NCBI GenBank assembly: GCA_025738555.1
Contig: JAOVFP010000019.1
Coordinates: 992,001 to 1,056,000, forward strand
Length of the DNA stretch: 64,000 nucleotides
Direction: 5' to 3'
DNA from: Cyathus striatus
Lineage: Eukaryota > Basidiomycota > Agaricomycetes > Agaricales > Nidulariaceae
In this document: positions 21,805 through 33,157 of the stretch, one piece after another
How positions within the stretch are numbered: position 1 is the stretch's first letter
How the letters are laid out: every line of letters begins with the position of its first letter
Program-made: the position numbers and the translations under genes
Notes under the pieces: model-generated
Databases searched by the model: none
What the model was told of the DNA's origin: nothing
What the model saw: only the letters and a program-made list of their open reading frames with translations

Positions 21805-24735
21805 ATGGCCAAAGACAACTGTGCACTGAATCAAGATGGTTCTTTGAAAGACGCGAGCCAGATTCAATGGTACTTTGACCCTGATGATGAAGTATCTCAA
21901 AATCAGGTACCTCAACCTCAGCGGAGAAAAACAAAGAGAGCTAAAGTAGCGGTAACGAAACCACCTCAATATAGTAACGCAATTGCTAACTTCAGGGTAT
22001 AGACATTTTTAGATCTGGAAGCTCAAGTGGCTTCCGGCTCAGAGGATGAAAATGACGAAGAGGAACCGGACGGTATGTATATCAAATAGCAATACCTGAA
22101 TGCAACATGCTGATTGAGAACTATTTTTATAGAATTTATTGTAGATAGCGAAGAAAATGACGATGAAGATCCCAACGTTCCTGTTTGTCGGCTGGAGCTA
22201 GTGCGCTCGGTTCAAGCTGAACGACAGCCAGAAATTATCGGCCGTCTCTATGAAAAGTATGTCCTCTCACGCGGAGGTGCACATTCGCACGCTGGACCTA
22301 GTTCAACAACCGTCGTAAGCAAGCACAATGTCACCCATCGCGGTCGAGTAGCTCGGGACTGGTCCCTTTATGACATACCAGTTAAGGTAAGTGAGTTGTC
22401 ACCAGATCTGACGAGTATCTGGCTCACATTTTGTAGAATGGATCGGAGGAATGGATTGTATACCAGCTCAATTTACATGCTGGCCCCAAGCACATTCGAA
22501 GTGCCTTTGCATTGTCCGTTATCCCGGGGCACGTTTACGCAGAGGCTCTTAATCTTGAAGACCTGAAGAAATTTACCAAAATCTTTGGCGATGTCGACCA
22601 GTTCCATATTCGTCCTGCACCAAATATTATGTGGGATTCTTACTTTGGAAACGTTGGCGTGAGCTATACACCATACAAGCATACTTAGGTACGACTCAAA
22701 GGAAGATTTCGATATGATCTGGCATTTATTATAAACGTCTGCGATCGCACATTTCGGATTGACATTGTTCAGTTGCCTTGAGTAGAATACACGGATTCAT
22801 CGAAATGAAAGCAGTCATCGTCGAGCTCGAAACCAGCCTGCGAGCTATTCAACCCTGAACTTGCAAGGCAAGCATGCCCAGAAAAGTTCAAAGTTGAATA
22901 TGAAGACGCCAATAATAAAATTATTAAAAGATATATATTTCGAGGATCATTTTATACTGCCGATGGTTTCTTACTACGTCGGAAAGTCGATTCTGACGAG
23001 CACTATCAAGTCGAAGGGACACCAACAATGGAAGAACTGAGATCCTTTGATCACTGTAGCCAAGTTCCTAAGGAGGTTTTGGAACAGACAAGACGTGCGG
23101 TATTATCGGCAAATATACGTATACGTGATCAGGTAAAGGTTGTCCTCCAAGGAATAGTTTCTCTGGCCTTCGTGGAAGATATCACAGAAGAAAACGCGAC
23201 AATTAGGCTCTTCCATTCACCGGATGTTCTCTTCGAATATCCATTAAATTTACTTGAGAAGTGCTTCAAGATTGGCGATGGAGTTAGGGTAAAGTCAGGC
23301 GAACACAAAGGAGTTGTCGGTATGGTCACAAATGTGGAGGCATGTGGGCGTGTAGGCGAGGAAAATATTACAATTGTCGCCTTTCCGTTAAAGAAGGTAA
23401 CTTTAAACCCATTTATCCCAGAGTATTTTTATTCTAACCGACTAAGCAGGGAAAACATGTACCAGTTTGCTCCTCAGATTTGGACTTCTGTAGCGAAGTT
23501 CATAGAAATAGTACGTTTAGGTGGGAAGATAGTAATGACACAAGCACCCCAGATGCATCTGGGAGTTGGACTATTGAGGATAGGCTCATGTGTAATGATC
23601 CATATCAGTCGCTTTATGGGCTATATGGCGTGGTTACTTCCAGTCCTCAAAAGGGGGATATTGGGATACTAAAGTGTGTTAACGCCAATGGTCGCGCCGA
23701 GCTTGAAGTTGAAGCCTGCCTGATAAGTATGAGCAAACTTGAGGAGGTTTCAATAAGGGATTTATATATTCCTGGGTATTTACGTATCTCAATATGTATT
23801 CCAATCTATAAAACTAATAAATTATTACAGATATAACATTTCAAATATACTGCCATTTGACCTCGAAGGAGCTACAGATCATCCTTCACGGAATGTCTGT
23901 CTGACACCTGCTTGGGAAAATGATTCTGGGATTGGGTCCCAAACACCAGCTTGGGATCCTAACTCAAGAACCCCGCAAGTAAGTACTTATAATTACATTT
24001 GCAAAGGATTAATTCTTGATCATATTCGGCTTAGATTTCCAATGTTGTATCCGCCGAAGAGCTTGCCTACCCCCATCAAAGTTAGTTACTCATTTTGATG
24101 TTGTCACATGTCACTAATACCAGTTTATAGTTCCAGAAAACATAGCTTCAACGTCTGCTTTGCAAGCATCCGCCCCTCTTCCAGACTCGATGAGAACAGC
24201 TGTTATTGGTGAAGGGTCATCTGCTCGTGACGCTTCAGCAGATGCATTCAATAGTGTGTATCATTCTTACAGTTCTGGATTATTGACCGATATTAATATC
24301 TTCATAGGCCACTGGATAAATCAACTTCTCGAAGCGGACAGCTCATTTTTGGATCGTAGATATCTTCATGTGGTTATCTCAGGATCTCTACCAACTGCTG
24401 CTAGTTCTGGGTTCGAAAGGGGCAGATATGAAAAATGCAGCGGTACCTATCTGGGATTGATGAGAAGTAATAGATCTATCTGGGTGGAAATAACAGGCGG
24501 ACAAGAACTTGAAGTCCCAGCTGAGTATGTGCACCTGGAAGCCCCTAGCAGGAAGGGTGAACGTGTAATGATCATAAACCATCGTAACCACCAGCTGTAC
24601 AGGGAAGTATTCATGGTACTTGGCCTGACGAAACAGGGAATTGAAGTCTGTCCTGTAAAAGGACAGAACAGAGCAAAGAAGATGCGTGTTGTACCAGCTC
24701 AGGATCTCGGAGTATTTGTGGAAAAACTTTTTTAA
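21805..24735 (+). pseudogene. Spt5-like transcription elongation factor relative, four in-frame stops
   Basis: Order of parts: a basic N-terminus (PQPQRRKTKRAKVAV), an acidic block (SGSEDENDEEEPD and DSEENDDEDP), an NGN-like region (HIRSAFALSVIPGHVYAEAL), a KOW-like segment (VRLKGRFRYDLAFIINVCD), another KOW (FKIGDGVRVKSGEHKGVVG), a further one (GVVTSSPQKGDIGILK), two CTR-like repeats (TPAWENDSG, TPAWDPNSRTP) and a last KOW-like segment near the end. Spt5 proteins bind RNA polymerase II; diverged short relatives are expanded in agaricomycetes. In-frame stops lie at 22000-22002 (TAG), 22686-22688 (TAG before VRLKGR, probably TGG), 22779-22781 and 22806-22808 (TGA, both probably CGA). The remaining frame is well kept, so death is recent or expression depends on fragments. 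Confidence 0.8.
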
Positions 24736-24831
24736 GGGCATACATTTATGACATCTTGCACATTGCTCATGTATTATAATTTCTTGTTCGACTTCAACAT
24801 AGTATTTTAAATTTGTACATAATATTACATT

Positions 24832-25864
24832 TCATTGGCGAACTTTATCTACTATATTTTTATTGGTGCAAAGAATTACTCGTAGGAATCCTTCTGGGTC
24901 CATGAGGTCATCCAATTCATCAACAGTAAGCTTTCCCGAATTATATTGATAATAAGGATGATATCTCTTAGGGTCTATGGGCTACAAATAGTCAGTAATT
25001 AATGGTGAGTTCATAAAATTTTCATACTAGAACTGTCATTGATGTTTGGAGCTGCTCTTCAATTATTGACAGGTGAAGAGTCCCTTCGTCATTGACGATG
25101 CAAGACATTTCGTGTATATGTCACCAGTCCTTTGCAGATTTGTACACTTGAACAGCAACATCCTTATTTTGTGGCACCTTCACTGTGGTATGTCGAGGTT
25201 TCATAGAATTTATTACATTTCTAACCACATCCATAACTGTATCAGATTCCATGTATGTTAATTGTGGAGACTCAATGTTCTGTGTTACTGCTTCTGGTGT
25301 GTCACAATCTATTAGCTCATAGGGGAGATGCTGATACTGAAAATTGGTGTGGCTTGGATGTTCGTGTACTCTTCAGAATATTCGGGATACTCAGTGAGAT
25401 AGGCAGAAGGCAGAAGGGAAGTCTTAGGACATACCTCTTTTTTTTCTGTTTCGGCAACTCTTCATGTTCGCCTTCAGCCAACCGTTTTCTCGAATTAGAG
25501 GTATTTCCTCTGTAGTACAATATCAGCCTTCAAATTTTGACATTTGAAGAGAAGTCTTAATGACTAACCTTTTTCTTTTTCTTTTTGGAGGAGACTCTTC
25601 ATGTTCGCCTTTCGCTGGTCGTTTCCTTGAGTTAGGAGCTGTTGATAATGCTTGGGTTTGACCATTCTTATATGCAACAAGTGCAACTATGAAGTCGTTC
25701 TTAATTGGTACCCCCGGCTTCCTTCGACCAGTCGCTTGGACATTCACATGATTGTCTTTACAAAGTTGCTGAAGAATGTGGTATGGGAAGGACCTGAGTG
25801 CAGATTCACGAACAACGGCTCTTTGAAGAACCTGTTCTGCTTCCTGGATTGACAAGTTAGACAT
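24832..25864 (-). pseudogene. small SAP-like protein, one in-frame stop, duplicated exon
   Basis: ATG at 25864. The first exon reads MSNLSIQEAEQVLQRAVV, then SFPYHILQQLCKDNHVNVQA and IKNDFIVALVAYK, which resembles a SAP-type helix-extended DNA-binding fold (a putative match). A basic segment NSRKRPAKGEHEESPPKRKR recurs in the next exon as NSRKRLAEGEHEELPKQKKK, so this exon was tandemly duplicated. A later exon gives YQHLPYELIDCDTPEAV and ends its long run at TGA 25121-25123 (KDW stop HIHEMSCIVNDEG), probably CGA to TGA. The last exon is HPYYQYNSGKLTVDELDDLM and ends at 24832. It converges with the Spt5-like relic. Confidence 0.65.
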
Positions 25865-25869
25865 TGTGA

Positions 25870-26674
25870 TTTAACGACTCCAGAATGAACCATGACTATA
25901 AGTATTCAATGCTGGATATGATGCCGGGCACTTGCCGAGCAAAGCTTGCCATCCTCTTTTATAGCGCACAAGTATATTCTTATTGTTTCTTATTGTATTC
26001 TCAATCACTGTTACTACAAAGAGCTTATAATAGGAAACATTCACTGTCTTATATTGAACCTCCCGGTTCTATAATAAAGGTTGAAAAAGTCTTATCAACC
26101 CAAGGTGTGGGGCTAACATCTCGGCTCCATCCCTAGGCAGGAACTGAGTGGGGATGGAGCGGGGAGTTGAGTGGGCTATGAGTGGGTGTGAGTGGCTTGT
26201 GAGTGGCCCCATGAGCGGGACGATCACTATGATACGTTACCATATTTACAATCTGCATGTACATAGGGTAGGAGAACATATTGTTTATTACATTTAGAAT
26301 TGGTGAGTGGATCTGATAAACAAACCAATCCAGACTCTGTTACCAGGACAAATTTTGAATGTGCAATAAGATAGGGGCGCTGAACATAGCCAGAATCCGT
26401 GTTTAGATAGGATCAGTGAACAAATGTGCGTTCCAATTCAGGATTTGTGTGAGAATCTGTGTTAGCAACCAATTTTTCACACAGATTCTACCTTTGTTCT
26501 ATTGTCATTTTCTCAATATGGAAATGCGATATGGGTTTAGAACCAATCCATCATTGTTTTCTAAATATGAACATGAATCTGTTCAAGGAGCCGATTTTGG
26601 TACACATTCTAATTGTTAAACAAATCTGTTTGTACCATATTTACCCCGCCCCGATTCAGTCCTGTCTGAGGTGA
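25870..26674. other. intergenic AT-rich stretch
   Basis: No gene is recognised. Around 26140-26215 a run of GAGTGGG-type repeats (GAGTGGGGATGGAGCGGGGA) recalls the GC blocks at 18.3, 19.1 and 21.6 kb. The rest shows only short openings without protein-like composition. Confidence 0.4.
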
Positions 26675-28665
26675 TAGGTTTAACTTTAGAATAAGAAACG
26701 TGTTTTGTTCGTTCGCGATATTTGATTTATTGTTGGAATCTTTCCTGTTGAGATGAGGTTCTTTTCGCGTAGATAAGAAGCGGTACTGATTTCAGGGTTT
26801 TTTGGAGAGGGGATGGTCGGTGAATGGTTGTGTTGTTGAAAATCGAGGAATACTTGTTCTGCGAATTTGGTAAGTTAATAAACATGAGATCTAAGGCGAA
26901 CTAATCTTATCATAGCAATGATGCACGTCAACAGTCATAGTCATCAGGAAGACTCGGGGGTGATTCTCTGCAGAAAAAATATCTTGTCACTGCGGCTTCA
27001 TCTCACCAACCACAGCCAACCACCTTCTAAATCTCGGCCACCAAAGATTCAGAATAATCCAATGCCCAGATGAACCTATACTCGTCCACGCTCAACCGCG
27101 TCATGATTAATTGCTTCATCGCGCGTACTCGTGCAAAACGCATGGCCTGCTCCTATCAAGCAGCTTCATTTCCTATATCCTCGGGATCTCAGAAGCATAC
27201 AGTGCCTTGGAGGATCGCTAGGGAAGTGAGAGAACTAAAAGCGATGTGAAGAAAATAGAAAATTACACGCCCACGTGAGAATAAGTTGAGAGTGATATCG
27301 ATATCTTAATTTCATTTCGTTTCGTTTAATAGTTCGTACGTTCATAAAACAAGGTAGTAAGATGTATATAAGTTAAGAGCAATGTTGGGCTGGGAGGAGC
27401 GAGACGCAGTCGGGGCAGTCCGGGAACAATGAGAGCGCGGCGAGTGCTCGGGCCATGTCCATTGACGTCCATGTCATGTCATTCGGCCATTGTTCTCGGA
27501 ACCCTAACCCAAGGAAGCTGTCCACTTCTCACAGCCCAAGCCTTGACAAATCTATTCTCGGTCAATTCTCTCCCCCTCTCTAACCTTTCCCTTTTACTCT
27601 TCACACCTGTTATCTCTTATCACATATACCCGCCAAAAGGCCTCACTGATTCCAAGAAACCTGGACCAAGAGGAAGGAGGAAGAATAACGTAACTGTGAC
27701 TCTGGCTCTGAGCTGGCACTCGGTGACTTGACTTGCTGCTCACTCGAAAGCACAGCCGAAACATTCCTGCTGCAGGCATGGCAGCGCAGGAATTCTACAA
27801 CACTATTCCTAACAGCAACAGGTCCGTCTCTCCATCCCTCCTTCCCCACCCACCCACCCACCCACTGATAAAACAACAGAACATCATCAACAGACTCATT
27901 CTACTTCAACGCCTCTTCAAAGCCATTCAACGACAGCACGTACTCATTCTCCCAAGATCCATCTGCACCGCCTACTGCTGTCCCTCATGCGCCTTCCATC
28001 ACCAACCCAGGCATGACGAACTCACAATCAACCCAAGGCACCGACCCGCCTATGGTGTTCTATCACCCCCCCACGCCACCTGGTAAAGCTGGCGTGGGGA
28101 GCTTCTTTGGGTCGCCCGGGGGATCTGAGGAGGGTATAAAGATTGTTCCTAATAAAACTATGGACTCTATAGGCGTCGTAATGTCGCCTGCAACTGTCCC
28201 TCCCCCGCTCCCAGCAAAATTCGCAGAAGCGGCATCACCACCACTCAAACCAACCAAACACCCCCCGCCCCTCAAACAGACCAACAGCACATCCACCACA
28301 CGCTCCCACAGCACCTCCAAACACACAAAGGCTGCACCGCCCTCTGCACACTCCACAGCCACATCCTCCTCAGACGACACCGTGAAAATCCGACATGTGG
28401 AGCTTGAGCGCCTATCCCGGTCTAAACTTGTATCCCTACTCTTGCGCTCGGAGAGTAAAGAGCACGATGCAAGGAATCTGCTGCATTCTGCTATTGATCA
28501 GCTGTCGAGGTTGGATGGGAAGTATCATACTGCCGTCGATCGTGCGTATGGCCTTGAAGAGCACGCGAGGGGGACGGAGAGGGAGTTGGAGGGAGTTAAG
28601 AGGGAAAGAGATACGTTGCGGCGGGTGATTACTGAGAAGGAGAGGGTTGGGAAGGAGGAGAGGGA
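26675..28665. repeat. segmental duplication, copy 1 (truncated)
   Basis: From ATAGGTTTAACTTTAGAATA to AGAGGGTTGGGAAG this segment is about 95 percent identical by eye to 50665-52608. The match covers the upstream region, the first exon and most of the second exon of the coiled-coil gene. Small indels separate the copies (for example an extra ATTATTATAAGGGGG in copy 2). The right break falls inside coding sequence. Confidence 0.88.
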
Positions 28666-28837
28666 GTTGGCCTGGGTGAGGTTTGTAGTGTCTCTTTTAA
28701 CGAAGGTTAAGGAAGTTGGAGAGGGAGAAACGAACCTTAACCATAGCTTTCATGTCGTACCTCGTCTTTCCCAATTCCTCAATCACATCGTTCTTTTGTC
28801 CCACCTCAGACTTCGAAGACCTCAAAGCGAGGAATGA
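27778..28837 (+). pseudogene. truncated copy of coiled-coil gene with chimeric tail
   Basis: ATG at 27778 (MAAQEFYNTIPNSN), exon 1 27778-27821, exon 2 from 27880. It is the same protein as the 5' part of the 51.7 kb gene (FYHPPTPPGKAGVGSFFGSP, VELERLSRSKLVSLLLRSES) up to about 28665. The frame then stays open for 57 more codons into unrelated DNA, which is antisense to an E2 relic, and stops at 28835. If expressed it would make a short coiled-coil fragment with a new tail. More likely it is a dead duplicate. The promoter region is duplicated with it. Confidence 0.65.
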
Positions 28838-29215
28838 CTCTCCGTTCTATTTTTTCAATTCTTCCACGGACCTTGCAAAATGTCTCGTAGAACAGCGCAG
28901 CTAGTACTTATTTGGCTGAGACAAGGGTGGATGAAGTTGGGATCCATATGGTGTAACTTTCTCACCGTTGACGCCGACTCTACAGGAGGAAAGTGGATCT
29001 CTTCAAGGAAGCCTGTTTAGCTTCGAGTGTTCGTGCCTCTGCACAAGGTCACGCTCGATCCCATTGAACGGTGAGGTGATCTTCATGCTTGATTTGTCAC
29101 ATGTCAGATTTTACTTTGCAGAAATCGAAATATCCGTAAGACTGAACCGTTATACTGGTTTCCTCACCGAGGGTGTATGGAAGTGAGAGACGCACTGGGA
29201 GAGAAAATATGTGGT
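28690..29215 (-). pseudogene. second, more decayed remnant of an E2 acyltransferase gene
   Basis: Read on the minus strand, KITSPFNGIERDLV resembles the lipoyl-domain motif of 2-oxoacid dehydrogenase E2, and further on EELGKTRYDMKAMVKV resembles the segment that leads into its catalytic domain. Several stops and shifts lie between. DNA similarity to 30.8-30.98 kb and 32.3-32.55 kb is visible (for example CTTAACCATAGCTTTC), so this is a second copy of parts of the same gene. Confidence 0.5.
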
Positions 29216-29906
29216 TCGACCAAATTTCTCAGTGGGGTTGGCTGTTTGAGATGCCTTGATATTGGGAAGGTACTCTTGAGATCTAGTAGATTAAATTTCA
29301 ATACCTAAGGTTTTCGAACTTATTCTGACCGGGACTTATTGAGATCTAAAAAAAGACCCTAAAGCTCGTCCAACCATGAAATACATTCATGATCATCTGG
29401 ATTCTGGAACATAAACGTTCAACATCAGGAATGGATTAATTCTCTCATAGATAATTGATTTGATTGTACTACTACGTCTACCTACATACATTACTTAGTA
29501 TCGTACTTCTCTACTTGTGCCGTTTGTGAATATGAGTGGAGTTGATAGGATTCGAGAAGTTATCTTCAGGTTAGCAGAATTGGCATGAATATGGGCAAAT
29601 GTGCATGTAAGTACTCGAGTTACGGAGATAAGGCATTTATAGATAACGAAAGTTTCCATGCTGATTTTGTATATCCTGAACTGTCGTAACATCCATTACA
29701 TTTTACCGATATCCGTATTATTGTACATCACACATTTCAGAAATTATGACAATAAAGATTGTGTACGCATTTATATTTCGTTATGTTACATGTCCCACAG
29801 AAGGCGCAACGGTTCTGGAGTCACTACTAGTAGTAAAACCGCAAGTCAAAAAACCACATCACACTTCTTACCAAAAAAAACATACATATGTCAGATCCAC
29901 TTCCCC

Positions 29907-32720
29907 CTACACACAAGTCGTAATCATCCTCTCAAAACTCTCAATCCACCCCCTCCAACATTCAACAAATGCAGCCATCTCAGCACCCTCCACAACCCGA
30001 TGATCCGCACTCCAGCTAACACCCATCTACAACCTCCTCTCCCTCGGTATCTCCCCGTTCTTAACCAGCGCCTCAAGATTACCCTCACCCATCTCATCCT
30101 CACTAGGCCACCCATACCAGTAGTCGTCTGCCACGTCCCATACCCACTTTGCACATCCGAGAGCTACAATTGCTACTCCACCTCCAGAGACGAGAATGGG
30201 ATAGGCGAAGTCGCCTGTGCCTATTTCACCTAAGTTGGATATCGTTATTGCTCGCCACGCTTCGACATCTCTTTGGGTGTTAGTTGCGAGGAAACTTGGC
30301 GGCCTAAATGAGAGAGACGGTATATGCGAGAAGCGAGAGCATAAATCGATTGTGAGCTGACGTTCTGAATCGTTGATGTATATAAGCCTGTAGGCGTTGA
30401 GAGAGCTATTGAGATATCTGCGTTCGGACGGATAGCGAGCGTCAGTTTAGCGGCAGGATCTGAAGAGGGAGTGACGGACGCGCCGAAAAGAAGTCATTCC
30501 TCCATGGCCTTCAACAGTGTTATCAGAAGAATGGGTAACATCGTTAAATTCTTATACTGAGCACTTTCAGGTATCTCCACATGTTCGACGGGGTAAAACG
30601 CAGAAGGGTTGATGAGCTGCAACGAGGATTTCAGATAGTGTGATGGCGGGAGGTAGCGTGGCGGGATATGACAGTCGAGCCCGCCCACGAGTTTGTGTAA
30701 GGTCAAGGGTCGTTGGATACCCGAAGTGAGGTATCTCCAAACTCTGTCAGTGTCGTTGTTAGCGAGGTAAAGCGAGAGAGATGGAAAAACCAACCTTAAC
30801 CATAGCTTTCCACATTCCATACTTCGTCCTCCCAAGCTCAACCACCACATCCCTCTCCTGCTTCCCAACCACCCTAGCTTACCCCACCTCAGCATTCGAC
30901 GACTGGGAAGAGAGGAACGCCTTCACGTCCGACTTTCGACTCGTCCACTACGGTGTTCCTAAATCGCATGCCTCCCTCTTTCAAGTTTCGGCTCAAGGCT
31001 AAGAGACAGGGTCCATTGTCCCGTCCCGCGTCATCAATCAATCTTAAGTTATTACCTTGAAGTTAGGGGGTAGGATTAATTGTAGATATTCTAGACACTC
31101 TTTCTACTTGCTTTCTTCAAGGAAGCGGATATATGTGTATAATATATATAGATTCTACTTAACTTACAAGTATGTATATGTAAATACATCCTACCGATAT
31201 ACCCACCCATATTGTCTATCTACTCCCTTTCGTCTCGTATTTCCTTACGTTTACGATACCTCTACCAGCGTCCGGCTCATATGGGGCGTACCACCTCGTC
31301 TGACCTCAACCTACCACACCCACCCGCACGTCAATCTTGCTACCATGTCACCACCTTATCACCTCATCCCCACTACCAACCAATCAAACCCCTACAACCA
31401 CCATTCTCTGCTAGCTTGTGGGTGGTTCAATAATAAAGCAAGGGGGGTGGATGAAACAAAGGACTTAGGGAAGACAGCACGGAGCCGCTTGGTGTTGATG
31501 TGGACGAGAAGGGAGTAACCTTGTTTGAATCTGCGCGTATGGTAGGTTTTCGTTTGAGAGGAAGGCTGAGACGTGAATATAAACACTTAGCTTAAAAGGG
31601 TCGTTGAGGTGGAGTGTGTCTTGATGTCGGAGAGCGGCGCGCCGGCGATGCATGGTGGTGGAAGAGAAAGATGCGATCCCTGGGAAACTGAGGTGTGTTG
31701 ATTGCTCTTGAGTATCACATGATGTTATTTGTTATTGTTGGATTGGTCCATGGGCTACGGGGCAATGGGAGACTGGAGGGGTCTGAAGAATAGAGAAACA
31801 AGTTTTTCAGCTTGTATTTCGCGATAATACATGTATCTAGTATAAGAATGGAGAATTTAGATATGTGCACAAGCGATTTGCCACCAAAAATTGAAAATTG
31901 GATGGATTTCAGTCCCAGGACCATAACAAGCCTTGTTTAAGCCTGGATATCACTGTTTTACTGCTGTAGCCGTGTTATCTATCATTTTCTGTTCGTACTG
32001 GATAGTATAACATTTTATTTGTGCCTCTTTTAATCTTACAGCAGATAATTGACAACTTCCTGTCGCTATTCTCGCATTCTCACTTAATTCCCACGCATTA
32101 TCGGTTGATTACGTAAGATAGTGTGAAGGGTGTGGCGGTCCATCAGGTCATTTAAAATGCGAGGCATACGGTTCCGGTACATGATAGTCCACCCTTCCCT
32201 GTCCCAGGGATGAAGGCGAATTTCACACCTTCCTTTCTCGCGAAGTGTCGCACGTAGGGGGCAGTGAGGATGTTTCTTGCCGATGAGGGGAAAAGTTCAC
32301 GTCTATGGGGTGTAACTTCCTCGCTGGCGTCACCAGCTCTACAAGAGTAGGATGGCTCTCGCGTCTGCAAGGGTGTCTATTCAGCTTCAGGTATGGTTGT
32401 CTCAGCACTACTAGATTCCTCCGCAGCTCCTTCCTCCCCATCGTCCTTGACCTTGATGAGACACTGCCTAAACCACTTTCTCCATCCTACCCTCCTTGAT
32501 AAAGAGCACCTTTACGACCTCATCGAATGGCAAGGTGATTTATACACTTGCTTTGTCTGATGCACTTCACAGAGTGGGCCGAAGGGTGCTACAGAACTGT
32601 CATACCGACGCGTTAGGCAAATGACCAGGTCGATAAATGAAGAAAGAACATACCAGTTGATAAGCTTATACTTCGCAATCCCATCCCCAATATCCGTCAT
32701 GCTGAACCTCCGTAACATTC
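29907..32720 (-). pseudogene. decayed branched-chain 2-oxoacid dehydrogenase E2 (lipoamide acyltransferase)
   Basis: Domains appear in E2 order. The lipoyl region holds FSMTDIGDGIAKYKLINWY, then GPLCEV and LPFDEVVKVLFIKEGRM. The E3-binding domain is TAPYVRHFARKEGVKF with PGTGKGG. The catalytic domain holds YKNLTMLPILL, IRPNADISIALSTPTGLYT, TISNLGEIGTGDFAYPILV, GGGVAIVALG and SWSADHRVVEGAEMAAFVE, which carries the catalytic histidine motif. The intact enzyme transfers acyl groups in mitochondria during valine, leucine and isoleucine breakdown. Stops at 30494-30496 (TGA after KAMEE) and before MGVSWSADHR, a frameshift near 30240, and about 1.1 kb of foreign DNA between the E3-binding and catalytic parts show that it is dead. 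A functional copy must lie elsewhere. Confidence 0.8.
31000..32140. other. probable insertion within the E2 pseudogene
   Basis: E2 proteins have a linker of only some tens of residues here, but the two recognisable parts are about 1.1 kb apart. The interval has no recognisable protein and includes an AT-rich stretch (31080-31200). I could not define ends or target duplications. Confidence 0.4.
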
Positions 32721-33157
32721 TTCTCCCCCATACCGCCGAGGTCGTATGGGTGTAGAAAACAGCATGTGGTCTGCATATGAGTAGGAGCAGTGGGCGAGCG
32801 AGAGTGCCACTACTGCTTGAGGTTCATGCTTCGATATCAGGTTATTCGAAATGCTTGCGGTAGGTGCCTTTCCCGATTGTGGTTGGCGAAGAGATCCAAT
32901 ACTGCTTCAGGTGGACTGTGTTACAAATACATTCTTTTGATGAGGCTTGAGTAAGAGATTATGGAAACTGGAGATGGATGGAGGTAGTGTTGTCATGCGG
33001 AGTGATTTACTGTGAACTGAAATCAATTCAGTCCGCATTTGCTGACAGATCGCCTTTTGGGACGGAGTGAACTGTAAGCGATTTGAGTTCACGATTTGAG
33101 AACAATCTGGTTGATGGTTCTCACCAGGTCACCTTGTTTGACAAGGTATCTCCGAGG
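32721..33157. other. intergenic, nothing recognised
   Basis: This is the upstream side of the E2 relic. I see no mitochondrial-presequence-like exon and no other gene. Confidence 0.3.

Noticed and set aside
27501..27510. Telomere-like ACCCTAACCC, also near 51460
   Set aside because: Only about one and a half repeats, within the segmental duplication; not a telomere.
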